Virus record (IMG/VR): IMGVR_UViG_3300047557_000678
Span: 1-32,096 of that record
Origin: a virus
Strand: one strand, 5' to 3'
Length of the DNA stretch: 32,096 nucleotides
Each line of letters begins with the position of its first letter. Position 1 is the stretch's first letter. Both the position numbers and the translations under genes were made by a program. Shown here one piece after another: positions 6,234-12,661 of this stretch. The notes under the pieces are model-generated. The model was not told the origin of the DNA. It did no database searches and saw nothing but the letters and a program-made list of their open reading frames with translations.

Positions 6234-8735
6234 TTATTCTCCCTTTGGTTTTTGCTCCGGCTTTTTAAACGCCGCCATGTGTTTGAGCGCGGCTTGTTTT
6301 CTTTGTAGGTCTGCTTGTTCTTTTGCTTTGGCAGTCTCGATACCCAAACGCACGCCTTCTGCGGTTTGTTTACCTTCCAACGTCGCTTGCTGGTGTTTAA
6401 TGTTTGCGCCGACCTTCATTGCTTCTAACTGCTGACGGCCATCGATCTCTTGCTTGCGCAACTCAAGCTCATCGGTCTTAGCCGCAGCATCGATCTGCAT
6501 TTGTTTTTCTTTAAGCTCAAGCTCTTTGGCACGAAGCTGCAACTCTTGCATTTGCATCTGAACAATCGGGTCTTGCATCTGCTGTTGTGCTTGCTGTTGC
6601 GCAGCCATTGCCTGATTCTGTTGCAACACTTGTTGTGCCGCTTGCGCCATCATCTGAGACAACGCCAACTCGTACTGCGGCGGCAGCTTCTCGTCTTCTG
6701 GTGGCAGTGCGATACCCATCTGCTCTTCGATTTTCTGGCGGTACAAGAACCCAACGTGTTCTGAAATATGTGCGGCCATTGCCGCTTGCATTTGCTGCGC
6801 TTGTGGGTTTTGTCCGATTAACTGCGCCATCATCGGGTCTTGCATTGCTGCCATGTGAACCTGAATATGTGCCTGATGATCTTGGTAGAAGAACGCTTTG
6901 ACCGGCTCCAGTTTCAACACAGCCATGTTCTCGGCAACCGGATCGCGTGGTTTCTGATCGTCCGGTAGGGGCACAAGCTTTTCTGCATTCTTAATGCCCA
7001 ACACCTCCAGCATCTGACGGTGCAAGAACGGCATGTCATAAATCTGTGGTGCGCCTTGGGCTAACTGAAGAACGGCTTGGTACTGAACAACGCGCTGGGA
7101 TAGCGTGGCTGCGTTAGGGTCACTAACGGGAATCAAATCCACCAGATCGTAGTCTTCACGCTTGGCTTTCTTCGTGCCGTACTCTGGTGTGTATTCGTAA
7201 TCCGGGTCTGTGTAGTCCCGTATGATGGTCTTGAGCAGCTTAAACTCACGCTTTAACGTGCTGTGGACACGCGCTTGCACGGCTGTCATGACTTTTAGCT
7301 GGCGCTCTAATATGGCCAGTGTGGAACCTACCGGCGAGTTTGCCGACATGTCCGAAACTTGTAAGTCTGCCGTTGCAGCAAACCTACGACCTTCGTCAAC
7401 GATGGTACTCAGTAAATTATAGAGAACAGATGATGGTTCTTTATACGGTAATGGGAGAATACTGTCTCTGATGTTGCCCGACGCAACATCCACATCTCGC
7501 CACTCACCCGGTGCAATTGGCGTATCGTCACCTTTGATTCGCAACCCTCTGGACTTCAGCCCGCCGGGTAGGTTTGAAAGGGTCCCTGCGTCCACCAGCT
7601 GTCTCATAATACTGGTTGCGTTCTTGGCGAATCCCCCAATGAGATGGAACAGACCAAAGCCGTAAGCACCGAAGCCCGGAATGTACTGGTAGTGAACGAA
7701 GTGCTGACGTTTGAGTTTTAGTTTGTCGTCTTGGTTCCAGTTTCTGCGTATGGCCAGAATCTGGTTGGTGCCTTTTATGATGGTGACCACGTACGGCAAT
7801 GCGATCTCGGTCAACTCATCTTTATCGTTCTTGTCTGCGTACGGATCGTCTTCCAAATACAAATCGACATGGCACTCGTACAGCGTGTAACGCTCGTCAT
7901 TTAAATCGGAGAAGCCTGTTTCTTTGTCTTTGGCTTTCTGAATATCCTCAACAACTTTCTGCGGGTCCCCCAGTTCAACGTCTCGGTAAAACCCGCCCTG
8001 CTGAAGTTTCATAATCTCGTTCTTGGTTTTGCGCATCACATGCGTTACGCGATGGCATGTGTCCAAGTCTGATGCGCCATACGGCAAGAAGATATCTTCT
8101 GCCGGAACAAACATACTGACTTGACGACCAAGGTTGGGGTCGTAGTACACCTTCTTGAACGCACTGCCTGTGGCGGGCAGCGACCACAACATTCTCTCGT
8201 GCTCCGGGCGGTACTCTGTCATCACCTCGGTTAGCTCGTAGTTCATATCATCTTCAACGCGTGCTGCGGCCTCCATGACCTGCGGCGTTTCTTTACCGAT
8301 GATCTTGGTTCGCACAGGACCCGATGCGGGGAATGTCTCGGTAATGGTTTCGGATTGGAATCTAACAACAGCTTCGGCCAGCATAGGATGAAACACGCCA
8401 CACGCGCCGCTCCACGGTTCTGTGCGTTCTTCTATTTGTAAGCCAAGTAGTTTGATGCCCTCGACGTACATCTTCTCCCACTCTTTACGGGAGCCTTTGT
8501 CATTGTCAATATCCCCAGCTAAATCTTCGGCCAGCGACTGCAAAGCGCTATCGTCCATGTCCTCGGCTAAGTTACTGGCAAAGGCTTCTTCACCCTCAAC
8601 TTTGGCCAACTCAATCTCAAAGCCCGGACCGCTGATGTTGACGGCTTCTGGGTCTACGATCTCAACCTCAATGGCTTCGCCTTCGTCTTCAGGGAGTCCC
8701 GCCGGGGCTGCATAGAGTGCTTTATCAATCGCCAT
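6234..8735 (-). CDS. Portal protein, P22 gp1-like
   Basis: An 833-residue protein following the large terminase. The acidic N-terminus is followed by RKEWEKMYVEGIKLLGL and TEPWSGACGVFHPMLAEAVV, an HYQYIPGFGAYGFGLFHLIG membrane-proximal-like segment, and FAATADLQVSDMSANSPVGS, all typical of P22-type portals. From about residue 690 onward the sequence is very rich in Gln, Ala and Met and then in charged heptads, as expected for the long helical barrel tail that extends inside the head. It forms the dodecameric DNA gate at one capsid vertex. AAGGAAA precedes the ATG; it starts 9 bases after the terminase stop. Confidence 0.9.
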   Translation of the reverse strand: MAIDKALYAAPAGLPEDEGEAIEVEIVDPEAVNISGPGFEIELAKVEGEEAFASNLAEDMDDSALQSLAEDLAGDIDNDKGSRKEWEKMYVEGIKLLGLQIEERTEPWSGACGVFHPMLAEAVVRFQSETITETFPASGPVRTKIIGKETPQVMEAAARVEDDMNYELTEVMTEYRPEHERMLWSLPATGSAFKKVYYDPNLGRQVSMFVPAEDIFLPYGASDLDTCHRVTHVMRKTKNEIMKLQQGGFYRDVELGDPQKVVEDIQKAKDKETGFSDLNDERYTLYECHVDLYLEDDPYADKNDKDELTEIALPYVVTIIKGTNQILAIRRNWNQDDKLKLKRQHFVHYQYIPGFGAYGFGLFHLIGGFAKNATSIMRQLVDAGTLSNLPGGLKSRGLRIKGDDTPIAPGEWRDVDVASGNIRDSILPLPYKEPSSVLYNLLSTIVDEGRRFAATADLQVSDMSANSPVGSTLAILERQLKVMTAVQARVHSTLKREFKLLKTIIRDYTDPDYEYTPEYGTKKAKREDYDLVDLIPVSDPNAATLSQRVVQYQAVLQLAQGAPQIYDMPFLHRQMLEVLGIKNAEKLVPLPDDQKPRDPVAENMAVLKLEPVKAFFYQDHQAHIQVHMAAMQDPMMAQLIGQNPQAQQMQAAMAAHISEHVGFLYRQKIEEQMGIALPPEDEKLPPQYELALSQMMAQAAQQVLQQNQAMAAQQQAQQQMQDPIVQMQMQELQLRAKELELKEKQMQIDAAAKTDELELRKQEIDGRQQLEAMKVGANIKHQQATLEGKQTAEGVRLGIETAKAKEQADLQRKQAALKHMAAFKKPEQKPKGE

Positions 8736-8744
8736 GATGTTTCC

Positions 8745-10283
8745 TTAATAGTAAGCAGCCCTGCGGGGCGCGTAGTATTTGGTGTCCTGTTCGTCCGTGT
8801 CGAGGGTAATAAACCCCCCTTGCCGAAAGCGTAGCAATGCTTGCGACGTAGTATCTACGAAGTCGTCGTGTTCTCCAACTGGAAAGGCGGCGACTTCCTC
8901 AATTACTTCTCGTGCCCATCGGGTGTCCGGTGCCCAGACTTTGCCTGAAGTAAATAAATCCGCGATGGCGTTGACTCGGACAACTTTGTCGTTGCCTCGG
9001 CTTGGGCTGAACTCTTGGACAGGGATGCCCATTGAGCGGAGTTCTTGAATAAGTGGGGCACCTGCTGCCTTTTTTTCCACGATGAACGCATCCGGCTCCC
9101 ACTCCTTGTAGTGCTTCAATGCCGCTTGTTTTAATTCTGGAAACGCCATCCGGTCTTTAAACGCATCCAGCAGGATTACCTGTGGCTGGTCGTTTTCTTC
9201 CTCGTTGTAGAAAATGCCCCATGTCGTGCAGGCTGAGAAGTCAGCAGAGGTCTTGGACTCGTACGCCGTATCCCACGACTGGATAATATATTCGCAACGT
9301 GGTGGCTCGTCCTGCTCCCATATCCGCCAGTGTTTTCTGGCGATGATTGCCGAGTTCTCCGATGTGGGCTGCTGCATATACTGCGCGTTCCAGAACCGAG
9401 GGTCCATCCCGGCTTTCTTGGCTTTTAGCGCGTCCAACGGCCACTGCTCTGGCCAGAGCGATTTCTCAACGATGGTGCCGTCGTCTTGCTCTTTCTCTAA
9501 TATGGCCGGTAGCTCCACGATCTCCCACTGATCCGCCTCCGGGTTGCGCGTCTGGTAGTCAATCAGCCTGCCCGTTAAGTCCAACAGCGACCACCTTGTC
9601 ATAATTACTATGATCGCCCCACCCGGCATAAGCCGCTGTAGTGGGCCTGTTTGGAACCATGCCCATGCCGTATCAAACGCAAGTCTAGAGTTTGACTTTA
9701 CATCTTGTTCGGAGTGAGGATCATCGATAACAAACAAATCAGCACCGCGACCAGCAAGAGCGCCACCCACACCCGCTGCATAATACTGACCTTCTTCTGA
9801 GGTGCTCCATTTACCGGCAGCTTTTTGGTCATCAGATATCTGCGTGCTGGGAAACAGGTCTTGATATTCATCGGACTCAATCAGGTTACGAACACGACGG
9901 CCAAAGTCCTCCGACAAGGAGGCGGTATGCGTCCCCATGATGATCTTCTTGTTTGGGAACTTGCCAAGAAAGTAAGCCGGGAACAGGTAGGACGAAAACT
10001 CGGACTTACCCATACGAGGTGCAATATTGATAATAACGCGCTTCTTTTTACCCGCAATCACCTCCTCGAATATCTTGGCCAGTTTCCTGTGGTGCGGCCC
10101 TATTTTGAATCCGGGGTACACATGGAGGGCAAAGCCCAGCAAGCTGTCGCGGCCAATTTTTTTGGATGCGCGGGTCGCGCGCTCTTCCAAGTCCTGTAGC
10201 AGTTCTGCTTTTTCTTGTGCGCTTAACGTGGGGAGTACCCGGTTTAGCGCCTGTATTTCTTCAGGACTCAGTACGGGCTTCAT
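8745..10283 (-). CDS. terL: Terminase large subunit (ATPase and nuclease)
   Basis: A 512-residue DNA packaging motor protein. Walker A is APRMGKSE (88-95), Walker B is LFVIDD (183-188), and the coupling motif region MTRWSLLDLTG follows at about 228. The C-terminal RNase H-like nuclease has Asp338 in QSWDTAYE, Glu403 in FIVEKKAAG and the Asp473-Asp474 pair in EHDDFVDT. All key residues are present and length is normal. It works with the small subunit and docks on the portal encoded next. It overlaps the small terminase gene by 23 bases. Confidence 0.95.
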   Translation of the reverse strand: MKPVLSPEEIQALNRVLPTLSAQEKAELLQDLEERATRASKKIGRDSLLGFALHVYPGFKIGPHHRKLAKIFEEVIAGKKKRVIINIAPRMGKSEFSSYLFPAYFLGKFPNKKIIMGTHTASLSEDFGRRVRNLIESDEYQDLFPSTQISDDQKAAGKWSTSEEGQYYAAGVGGALAGRGADLFVIDDPHSEQDVKSNSRLAFDTAWAWFQTGPLQRLMPGGAIIVIMTRWSLLDLTGRLIDYQTRNPEADQWEIVELPAILEKEQDDGTIVEKSLWPEQWPLDALKAKKAGMDPRFWNAQYMQQPTSENSAIIARKHWRIWEQDEPPRCEYIIQSWDTAYESKTSADFSACTTWGIFYNEEENDQPQVILLDAFKDRMAFPELKQAALKHYKEWEPDAFIVEKKAAGAPLIQELRSMGIPVQEFSPSRGNDKVVRVNAIADLFTSGKVWAPDTRWAREVIEEVAAFPVGEHDDFVDTTSQALLRFRQGGFITLDTDEQDTKYYAPRRAAYY

Positions 10284-10857
10284 CGTCGATTTCTTTTATC
10301 TGGGCATCGCTGATGTCCGTGATGTCTACGATTTTTGCCAGTTTGTTAAGTTTCTCCTTGATGCGGGCTTCCAACTCGGTGTCAGATAGCTCGGTCTTTT
10401 TCACTTCTATCTTTTCGGTAAACAGACCCACCTCGGTGACTTTGCCCAACAGGGCAAGTGCTTTTAGCCGTATGCTGGCCGTGGGGTGGTTTGTGTCTTC
10501 CAAGATTTTTGCCACCGTGTAGCCGCGCAGTTCTTTGGCTTGGTGGATGAATTCCCAATCATACGCTGTTAGCATTCCAACAAGATGCTGGACGGCAGCG
10601 GGGGTTTTAATTTCGGCAAGTGCTGCTTGCTGCGCTTCTTGGGGTTGCGCAGTTATAAACGAACCAAATGCTTTTCTGGCAGCGTTGGCTTCCAACTCGG
10701 TAGCAACGTCACTACTTGCAGCGCCCAGACTCTTTAACCAATCAGTGGTTTTCACCTGTGCATCGATGACATCGACGGGATCGGTTTTCTCAAGGCGTGT
10801 GAAATCTGTGGAGTCCTGCTCCACATCGGGCGTAAAGTCGATCAGATGGTCCAGCAT
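10261..10857 (-). CDS. terS: Putative terminase small subunit
   Basis: A 198-residue acidic helical protein starting MLDHLIDFTPDVEQDSTDFT. It has VDVIDAQVKTTDWLKSLG, then AVQHLVGMLTAYDWEFIHQA, a KELRGYTVAKILEDTNHPTA segment and a charged C-terminus. I recognise this as the small protein that regularly precedes TerL in environmental phages. An upstream extension of the frame exists but passes through leader hairpins. The chosen ATG has only a weak ribosome-binding site (AAGAG at 9 bases), yet a 31-codon leader frame with a strong site runs through it and stops 13 bases inside, suggesting translational coupling. Confidence 0.75.
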   Translation of the reverse strand: MLDHLIDFTPDVEQDSTDFTRLEKTDPVDVIDAQVKTTDWLKSLGAASSDVATELEANAARKAFGSFITAQPQEAQQAALAEIKTPAAVQHLVGMLTAYDWEFIHQAKELRGYTVAKILEDTNHPTASIRLKALALLGKVTEVGLFTEKIEVKKTELSDTELEARIKEKLNKLAKIVDITDISDAQIKEIDDEARTES

Positions 10858-10937
10858 GCGATGGTTCTCTTGTAACCACGTTGGGCGCAGTGTATAGTCG
10901 TTTCTGCAAGTGTGCAAGCGGGGTCTATCCGTTGCAT
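10842..10937 (-). CDS. Leader peptide overlapping the small terminase start
   Basis: A 31-codon frame starting MQRIDPACTLAETTIHCAQR. It is preceded by AAGGAGAAGCAACT, the strongest ribosome-binding site of the late operon and identical in core to the plus-strand early ones. It ends 13-15 bases downstream of the small terminase ATG, so ribosomes finishing it could re-initiate on terS. The peptide has no recognisable domain. Its start region lies directly beside a perfect 9-bp inverted repeat and is opposite a predicted plus-strand RNA. It could be a real leader or simply a coupling device. Confidence 0.5.
   Translation of the reverse strand: MQRIDPACTLAETTIHCAQRGYKRTIACWTI
10870..10898 (+). 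promoter_or_regulatory. Sigma70-type promoter for a plus-strand small RNA
   Basis: TTGTAA (10870-10875) and TATAGT (10893-10898) are separated by exactly 17 bases; the -10 matches consensus at 5 of 6 and the -35 at 4 of 6. Transcription would begin near 10905 and run rightward, antisense to the terminase leader, into a strong terminator at 10975-11004. No coding sequence lies between, which is why an RNA product is inferred. Confidence 0.55.
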
Positions 10938-10949
10938 AGTTGCTTCTCC

Positions 10950-10971
10950 TTGATGGTTCGCAAACCATCAA
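10950..10971. repeat. Perfect 9-bp inverted repeat beside the terminase-leader RBS
   Basis: TTGATGGTT, CGCA, AACCATCAA. On the minus strand the 3' arm ends in AA immediately before GGAG of the leader peptide ribosome-binding site, so the hairpin abuts or partly covers it. It could be an operator for one of the phage HTH proteins, an mRNA hairpin controlling terminase translation, or the central hairpin of the plus-strand RNA. The symmetry is exact, so chance is unlikely. Confidence 0.65.
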
Positions 10972-10974
10972 TTC

Positions 10975-11004
10975 GCCCCGCCTTCTCCCTGCGGGGCTTT
11001 TTTT
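10975..11004 (+). terminator. Rho-independent terminator on the plus strand
   Basis: GCCCCGC (10975-10981), loop CTTCTCCCT, GCGGGGC (10991-10997), then seven T. It is a textbook intrinsic terminator in the plus direction with no plus-strand protein gene before it. It would end the predicted small RNA and also insulate the early promoter just downstream from antisense readthrough of the late operon. The minus strand has no U-tract after the stem. Confidence 0.8.
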
Positions 11005-11024
11005 CGGCTGTATTTGTCTAAGAT

Positions 11025-11053
11025 TTGACATTATTGGTTGTGTTTTTTGAAAT
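11025..11053 (+). promoter_or_regulatory. Candidate early promoter
   Basis: A perfect -35 TTGACA (11025-11030) is followed after 17 bases by TGAAAT (11048-11053), 4 of 6 to the -10 consensus. It faces the plus-strand early genes and sits directly after the small-RNA terminator. A 260-base untranslated leader with G-rich and hairpin elements would follow. The weak -10 leaves doubt; AATATT three bases further on gives a worse spacing. TTGTCTAAG occurs twice nearby (11014 and 11075) and could be a regulator site. Confidence 0.4.
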
Positions 11054-11129
11054 ATTGTGGGGGATGTGCTGTGGTTGTCTAAGTGATAACGGATGTTGTG
11101 GGAATGGGTGGGGATTAGTGTTCTATGGC

Positions 11130-11178
11130 GACCCCTCCCCCGTCATCAATTTGGGGTGGTGGGGGTAGGGTAGGGGTC
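11130..11178 (+). promoter_or_regulatory. G-quadruplex motif with competing hairpin in the early leader
   Basis: GGGG (11153-11156), GGGGG (11161-11165), GGG (11168-11170) and GGGG (11173-11176) are separated by loops of 4, 2 and 2 bases, a canonical four-tract G-quadruplex motif on the strand that becomes early mRNA. Upstream, GACCCCT (11130-11136) is the exact reverse complement of AGGGGTC (11172-11178), and CCCCC follows it, so a long hairpin would compete with the quadruplex. More G-runs lie at 11059-11063 and 11100-11113. The region lies between late and early genes, where a replication start, packaging site or leader switch could all occur. Confidence 0.5.
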
Positions 11179-11204
11179 AAAAACGGCCAAAACCCAGCAA
11201 AATA

Positions 11205-11219
11205 GGGTCATTTTGACCC
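11205..11219. repeat. GGGTCA-TTT-TGACCC hairpin, copy 1
   Basis: A perfect 6-bp inverted repeat with a 3-base loop in the early leader, about 100 bases before the first early gene. It is the first of six dispersed copies of the same palindrome. Unlike most others it lacks the outer C-G pair and has no U-tract, so by itself it would not be a strong terminator. Confidence 0.7.
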
Positions 11220-11321
11220 GAAATAGACCGAATAACTGGATAAAAAGAGGGGTATGCGATACTGAAATTGTCGGGGGAAAGCCCTCGGCGCAACCTTTTT
11301 AACCTGAATAGGAGAATCACC

Positions 11322-11711
11322 ATGAAAAACGCAGTCATCCAAACCAAAGTCAACGCACTCACAGCAGACTTTCTCAAAGCCGCAGACGCGATCGTCATAG
11401 GCGTACACTCGCTTGGCCTTGATACGCCCGAATTACAACGGCCATACGTCATCAAGGCCGTATGCGCGTTCACGCTCAAAAGCCAGAGCGCGGGCTGGAG
11501 TGAATCGTCGTCGAGCGGCAAAATCATGCTCGACAGTAGCCATGAGCATTACGAACTCATCAAGACCCGCGTGCGTCGAGTGATGGACGCCCTGAAGGGC
11601 GAGAAGCGTAGCGCGTCGAGCGGCAAGACTGACCCAGTCGATGCAATCATCAAAGCGTTCAACAAGCTGGATGCGAAGCAGAAGCGCGCTTTCCTGAAGG
11701 CCGTTGCTTGA
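11322..11711 (+). CDS. Early phage protein of unknown function
   Basis: A 129-residue protein from the ATG that follows TAGGAGAATCACC; a longer frame upstream has no such site. The N-terminal half is mixed helix, the middle has a SHEHYELIKTRVRRVMDALK helix and the C-terminus a KTDPVDAIIKAFNKLDAKQK helix pair ending in FLKAVA. It carries no metal-binding or catalytic motif that I recognise. It is the first gene of the rightward early block, bracketed by hairpin copies 1 and 2, so it is probably its own transcript and expressed first after infection. Confidence 0.75.
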   Translation: MKNAVIQTKVNALTADFLKAADAIVIGVHSLGLDTPELQRPYVIKAVCAFTLKSQSAGWSESSSSGKIMLDSSHEHYELIKTRVRRVMDALKGEKRSASSGKTDPVDAIIKAFNKLDAKQKRAFLKAVA

Positions 11712-11714
11712 TTT

Positions 11715-11736
11715 CGGGTCACGTTGACCCGTTTTT
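11715..11736 (+). terminator. CGGGTCA-CGT-TGACCCG hairpin with U-tract, copy 2
   Basis: A perfect 7-bp stem with 3-base loop followed by five T, 3 bases after the stop of the first early gene. This copy qualifies as a Rho-independent terminator. It shares stem sequence with five other copies but differs in loop. Confidence 0.75.
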
Positions 11737-11747
11737 CTCCGAGCGTG

Positions 11748-11770
11748 ACAGCGGAAGGGCTGGCCGCTGT
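11748..11770 (+). terminator. Second stem-loop behind the first early gene
   Basis: ACAGCGG (11748-11754), 9-base loop, CCGCTGT (11764-11770), followed by TTCATT. It may back up the preceding terminator or protect the 5' end of the next mRNA. The T-run is short, so termination alone is doubtful. Confidence 0.4.
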
Positions 11771-11827
11771 TTCATTCCCTGTCCAATCCAGCCCTGTTTC
11801 ACCTAAACCAACCTGAAAGGAAACATC

Positions 11828-12091
11828 ATGCAAACCATCTTCTTTGTCGAAGTCACCGACACCTACGGCGGCGAAGCCAACTATTGCTGGGTACACCGCT
11901 TCAAAGTCCACGCATCCAGCTTCATGGGCGCGATCCGCAAAGTACGGCGGGAAATGGGCTTACCGCCCGCCCGCATCAACGGCAACTACGGCGACATGGC
12001 GCGGTATGACTTCAAAGACACGGCCATCTGCGCGTTTGTCATGGGCTACGAAGACCAAGCCGAGCATTACTCCCGCGTTGTATCCATCTAA
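11828..12091 (+). CDS. Conserved small phage protein
   Basis: An 87-residue protein preceded by GAAAGGAAACATC. It begins MQTIFFVEVTDTYGGEANYC and has a WVHRFKVHASSFMGAIRKV segment, a MARYDF segment and a YEDQAEHYSRVVSI end. Similar short proteins occur in phages and bacteria of beta-proteobacterial association, from memory and without known function. The alternating pattern suggests a small alpha/beta domain. It forms a two-gene unit with the membrane protein that starts 19 bases after its stop. Confidence 0.72.
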   Translation: MQTIFFVEVTDTYGGEANYCWVHRFKVHASSFMGAIRKVRREMGLPPARINGNYGDMARYDFKDTAICAFVMGYEDQAEHYSRVVSI

Positions 12092-12110
12092 CCCTGAAAG
12101 GAACCACACC

Positions 12111-12290
12111 ATGAAAACCCACGCATTTGCCAACCTTCTCGGCACAATCTTCGCTGTCTGCTGCATTGTCTTCTCGCTCGACTTCATCGAGGGCGACGGC
12201 ATGATCTGGCTTCCCCTGTACACGCTGGGCGTCATCATCCTGACCAACAAGGTCAACCGCATCTACTACGAAGAAAACGGGTCAAAATGA
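12111..12290 (+). CDS. Small two-segment membrane protein
   Basis: A 59-residue protein preceded by AAAGGAACCACACC. Hydrophobic segments at about residues 6-23 and 31-46 are linked by FIEGDG, predicting a hairpin in the inner membrane with a basic then acidic tail. The last codons (EENGSK, stop) lie inside hairpin copy 3, so the stop codon is part of the palindrome. Early position argues against a lysis holin; superinfection exclusion or host-membrane remodelling is equally possible. No family recognised. Confidence 0.65.
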   Translation: MKTHAFANLLGTIFAVCCIVFSLDFIEGDGMIWLPLYTLGVIILTNKVNRIYYEENGSK

Positions 12291-12294
12291 CCCG
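12278..12294. repeat. CGGGTCA-AAA-TGACCCG hairpin overlapping a stop codon, copy 3
   Basis: A perfect 7-bp stem with 3-base loop. Its right arm begins with the TGA stop of the 59-residue membrane protein gene. Flanks are AGAAAA on the left and AAAAAG on the right, so U-runs would lie on the minus-strand transcript. The left flank is shared with copy 4. Confidence 0.75.
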
Positions 12295-12661
12295 AAAAAG
12301 GGGGTATCCGGCACTATCCATCGTTTTATCAACTACGGACAACTTTCGGACACCCCCAAAACCCGCATGAATCCTAGCGTCCAGATATATACAGTCCTAT
12401 ACATACATATATATAAATAAAAACTATAGGTTAGTAGTATCTGTATTTTAGTGCGTGCGTTTCCACGTTCGTATTCGTCCAACTTTTTGTTCGTTCCTGA
12501 AGGGGTATAGTTATTTCCAAAAACCATGAACACAAAGGACTGTCGCGTCGCAAACCCAGCACCCGTGCGGGTTTTGGGGTATCCAAAAAGGTGGACACAC
12601 TCGGCAAAATGATGGATACTTCCAGACGCACTATCCAAAATACATTTTAAAAGAGGACAAA
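12295..12661. other. Non-coding 367-bp region with AT-rich core and TATCCA repeats
   Basis: No supported gene lies here. Positions about 12381-12440 are very A+T-rich with alternating TA runs, unlike the rest of the window. TATCCA occurs at 12315, 12580 and 12632 and inverted at 12613; the 12580 and 12632 copies extend to TATCCAAAA. TATCCG occurs at 12305. An easily melted core beside short repeats resembles a replication origin or a repressor-controlled promoter region. A terminator-like hairpin lies at 12552-12575. Which role applies cannot be decided from sequence alone. Confidence 0.45.
12552..12575 (+). terminator. Terminator-like stem-loop in the AT-rich intergenic region
   Basis: AAACCC, bulged A, GCA, loop CCCG, TGC, GGGTTT and one further T. 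The nine paired bases with one bulge resemble an intrinsic terminator, but the U-tract is only four bases. It could end transcripts that started in the AT-rich segment. Confidence 0.4.

Larger units (their letters stand above)
10905..11004 (+). ncRNA. Candidate ~100-nt antisense small RNA with anti-Shine-Dalgarno motifs
   Basis: The segment lies between a predicted promoter and a Rho-independent terminator. It contains TTGATGGTT-CGCA-AACCATCAA, a perfect 9-bp hairpin, and the terminator hairpin with a 9-base loop CTTCTCCCT. CTTCTCC occurs twice, at 10943-10949 just before the first hairpin and at 10982-10988 in the terminator loop. Both are complementary to GGAGAAG, the ribosome-binding core in front of about twelve early plus-strand genes, and the first is by position antisense to the terminase leader's own site. 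What is seen is the sequence layout; that an RNA is made, and that it regulates translation, is inference. Confidence 0.5.

Noticed and set aside
10858-11031. N-terminal extension of the small terminase through the leader
   Set aside because: The extension would translate two hairpins and lacks a ribosome-binding site; the family start at MLDHLIDF is preferred.
12526-12612. A 28-codon frame (start MNTKDCRVANPAPVRVLGYP) in the AT-rich intergenic region
   Set aside because: No Shine-Dalgarno sequence precedes it, it runs through a terminator-like hairpin, and nothing resembles it.
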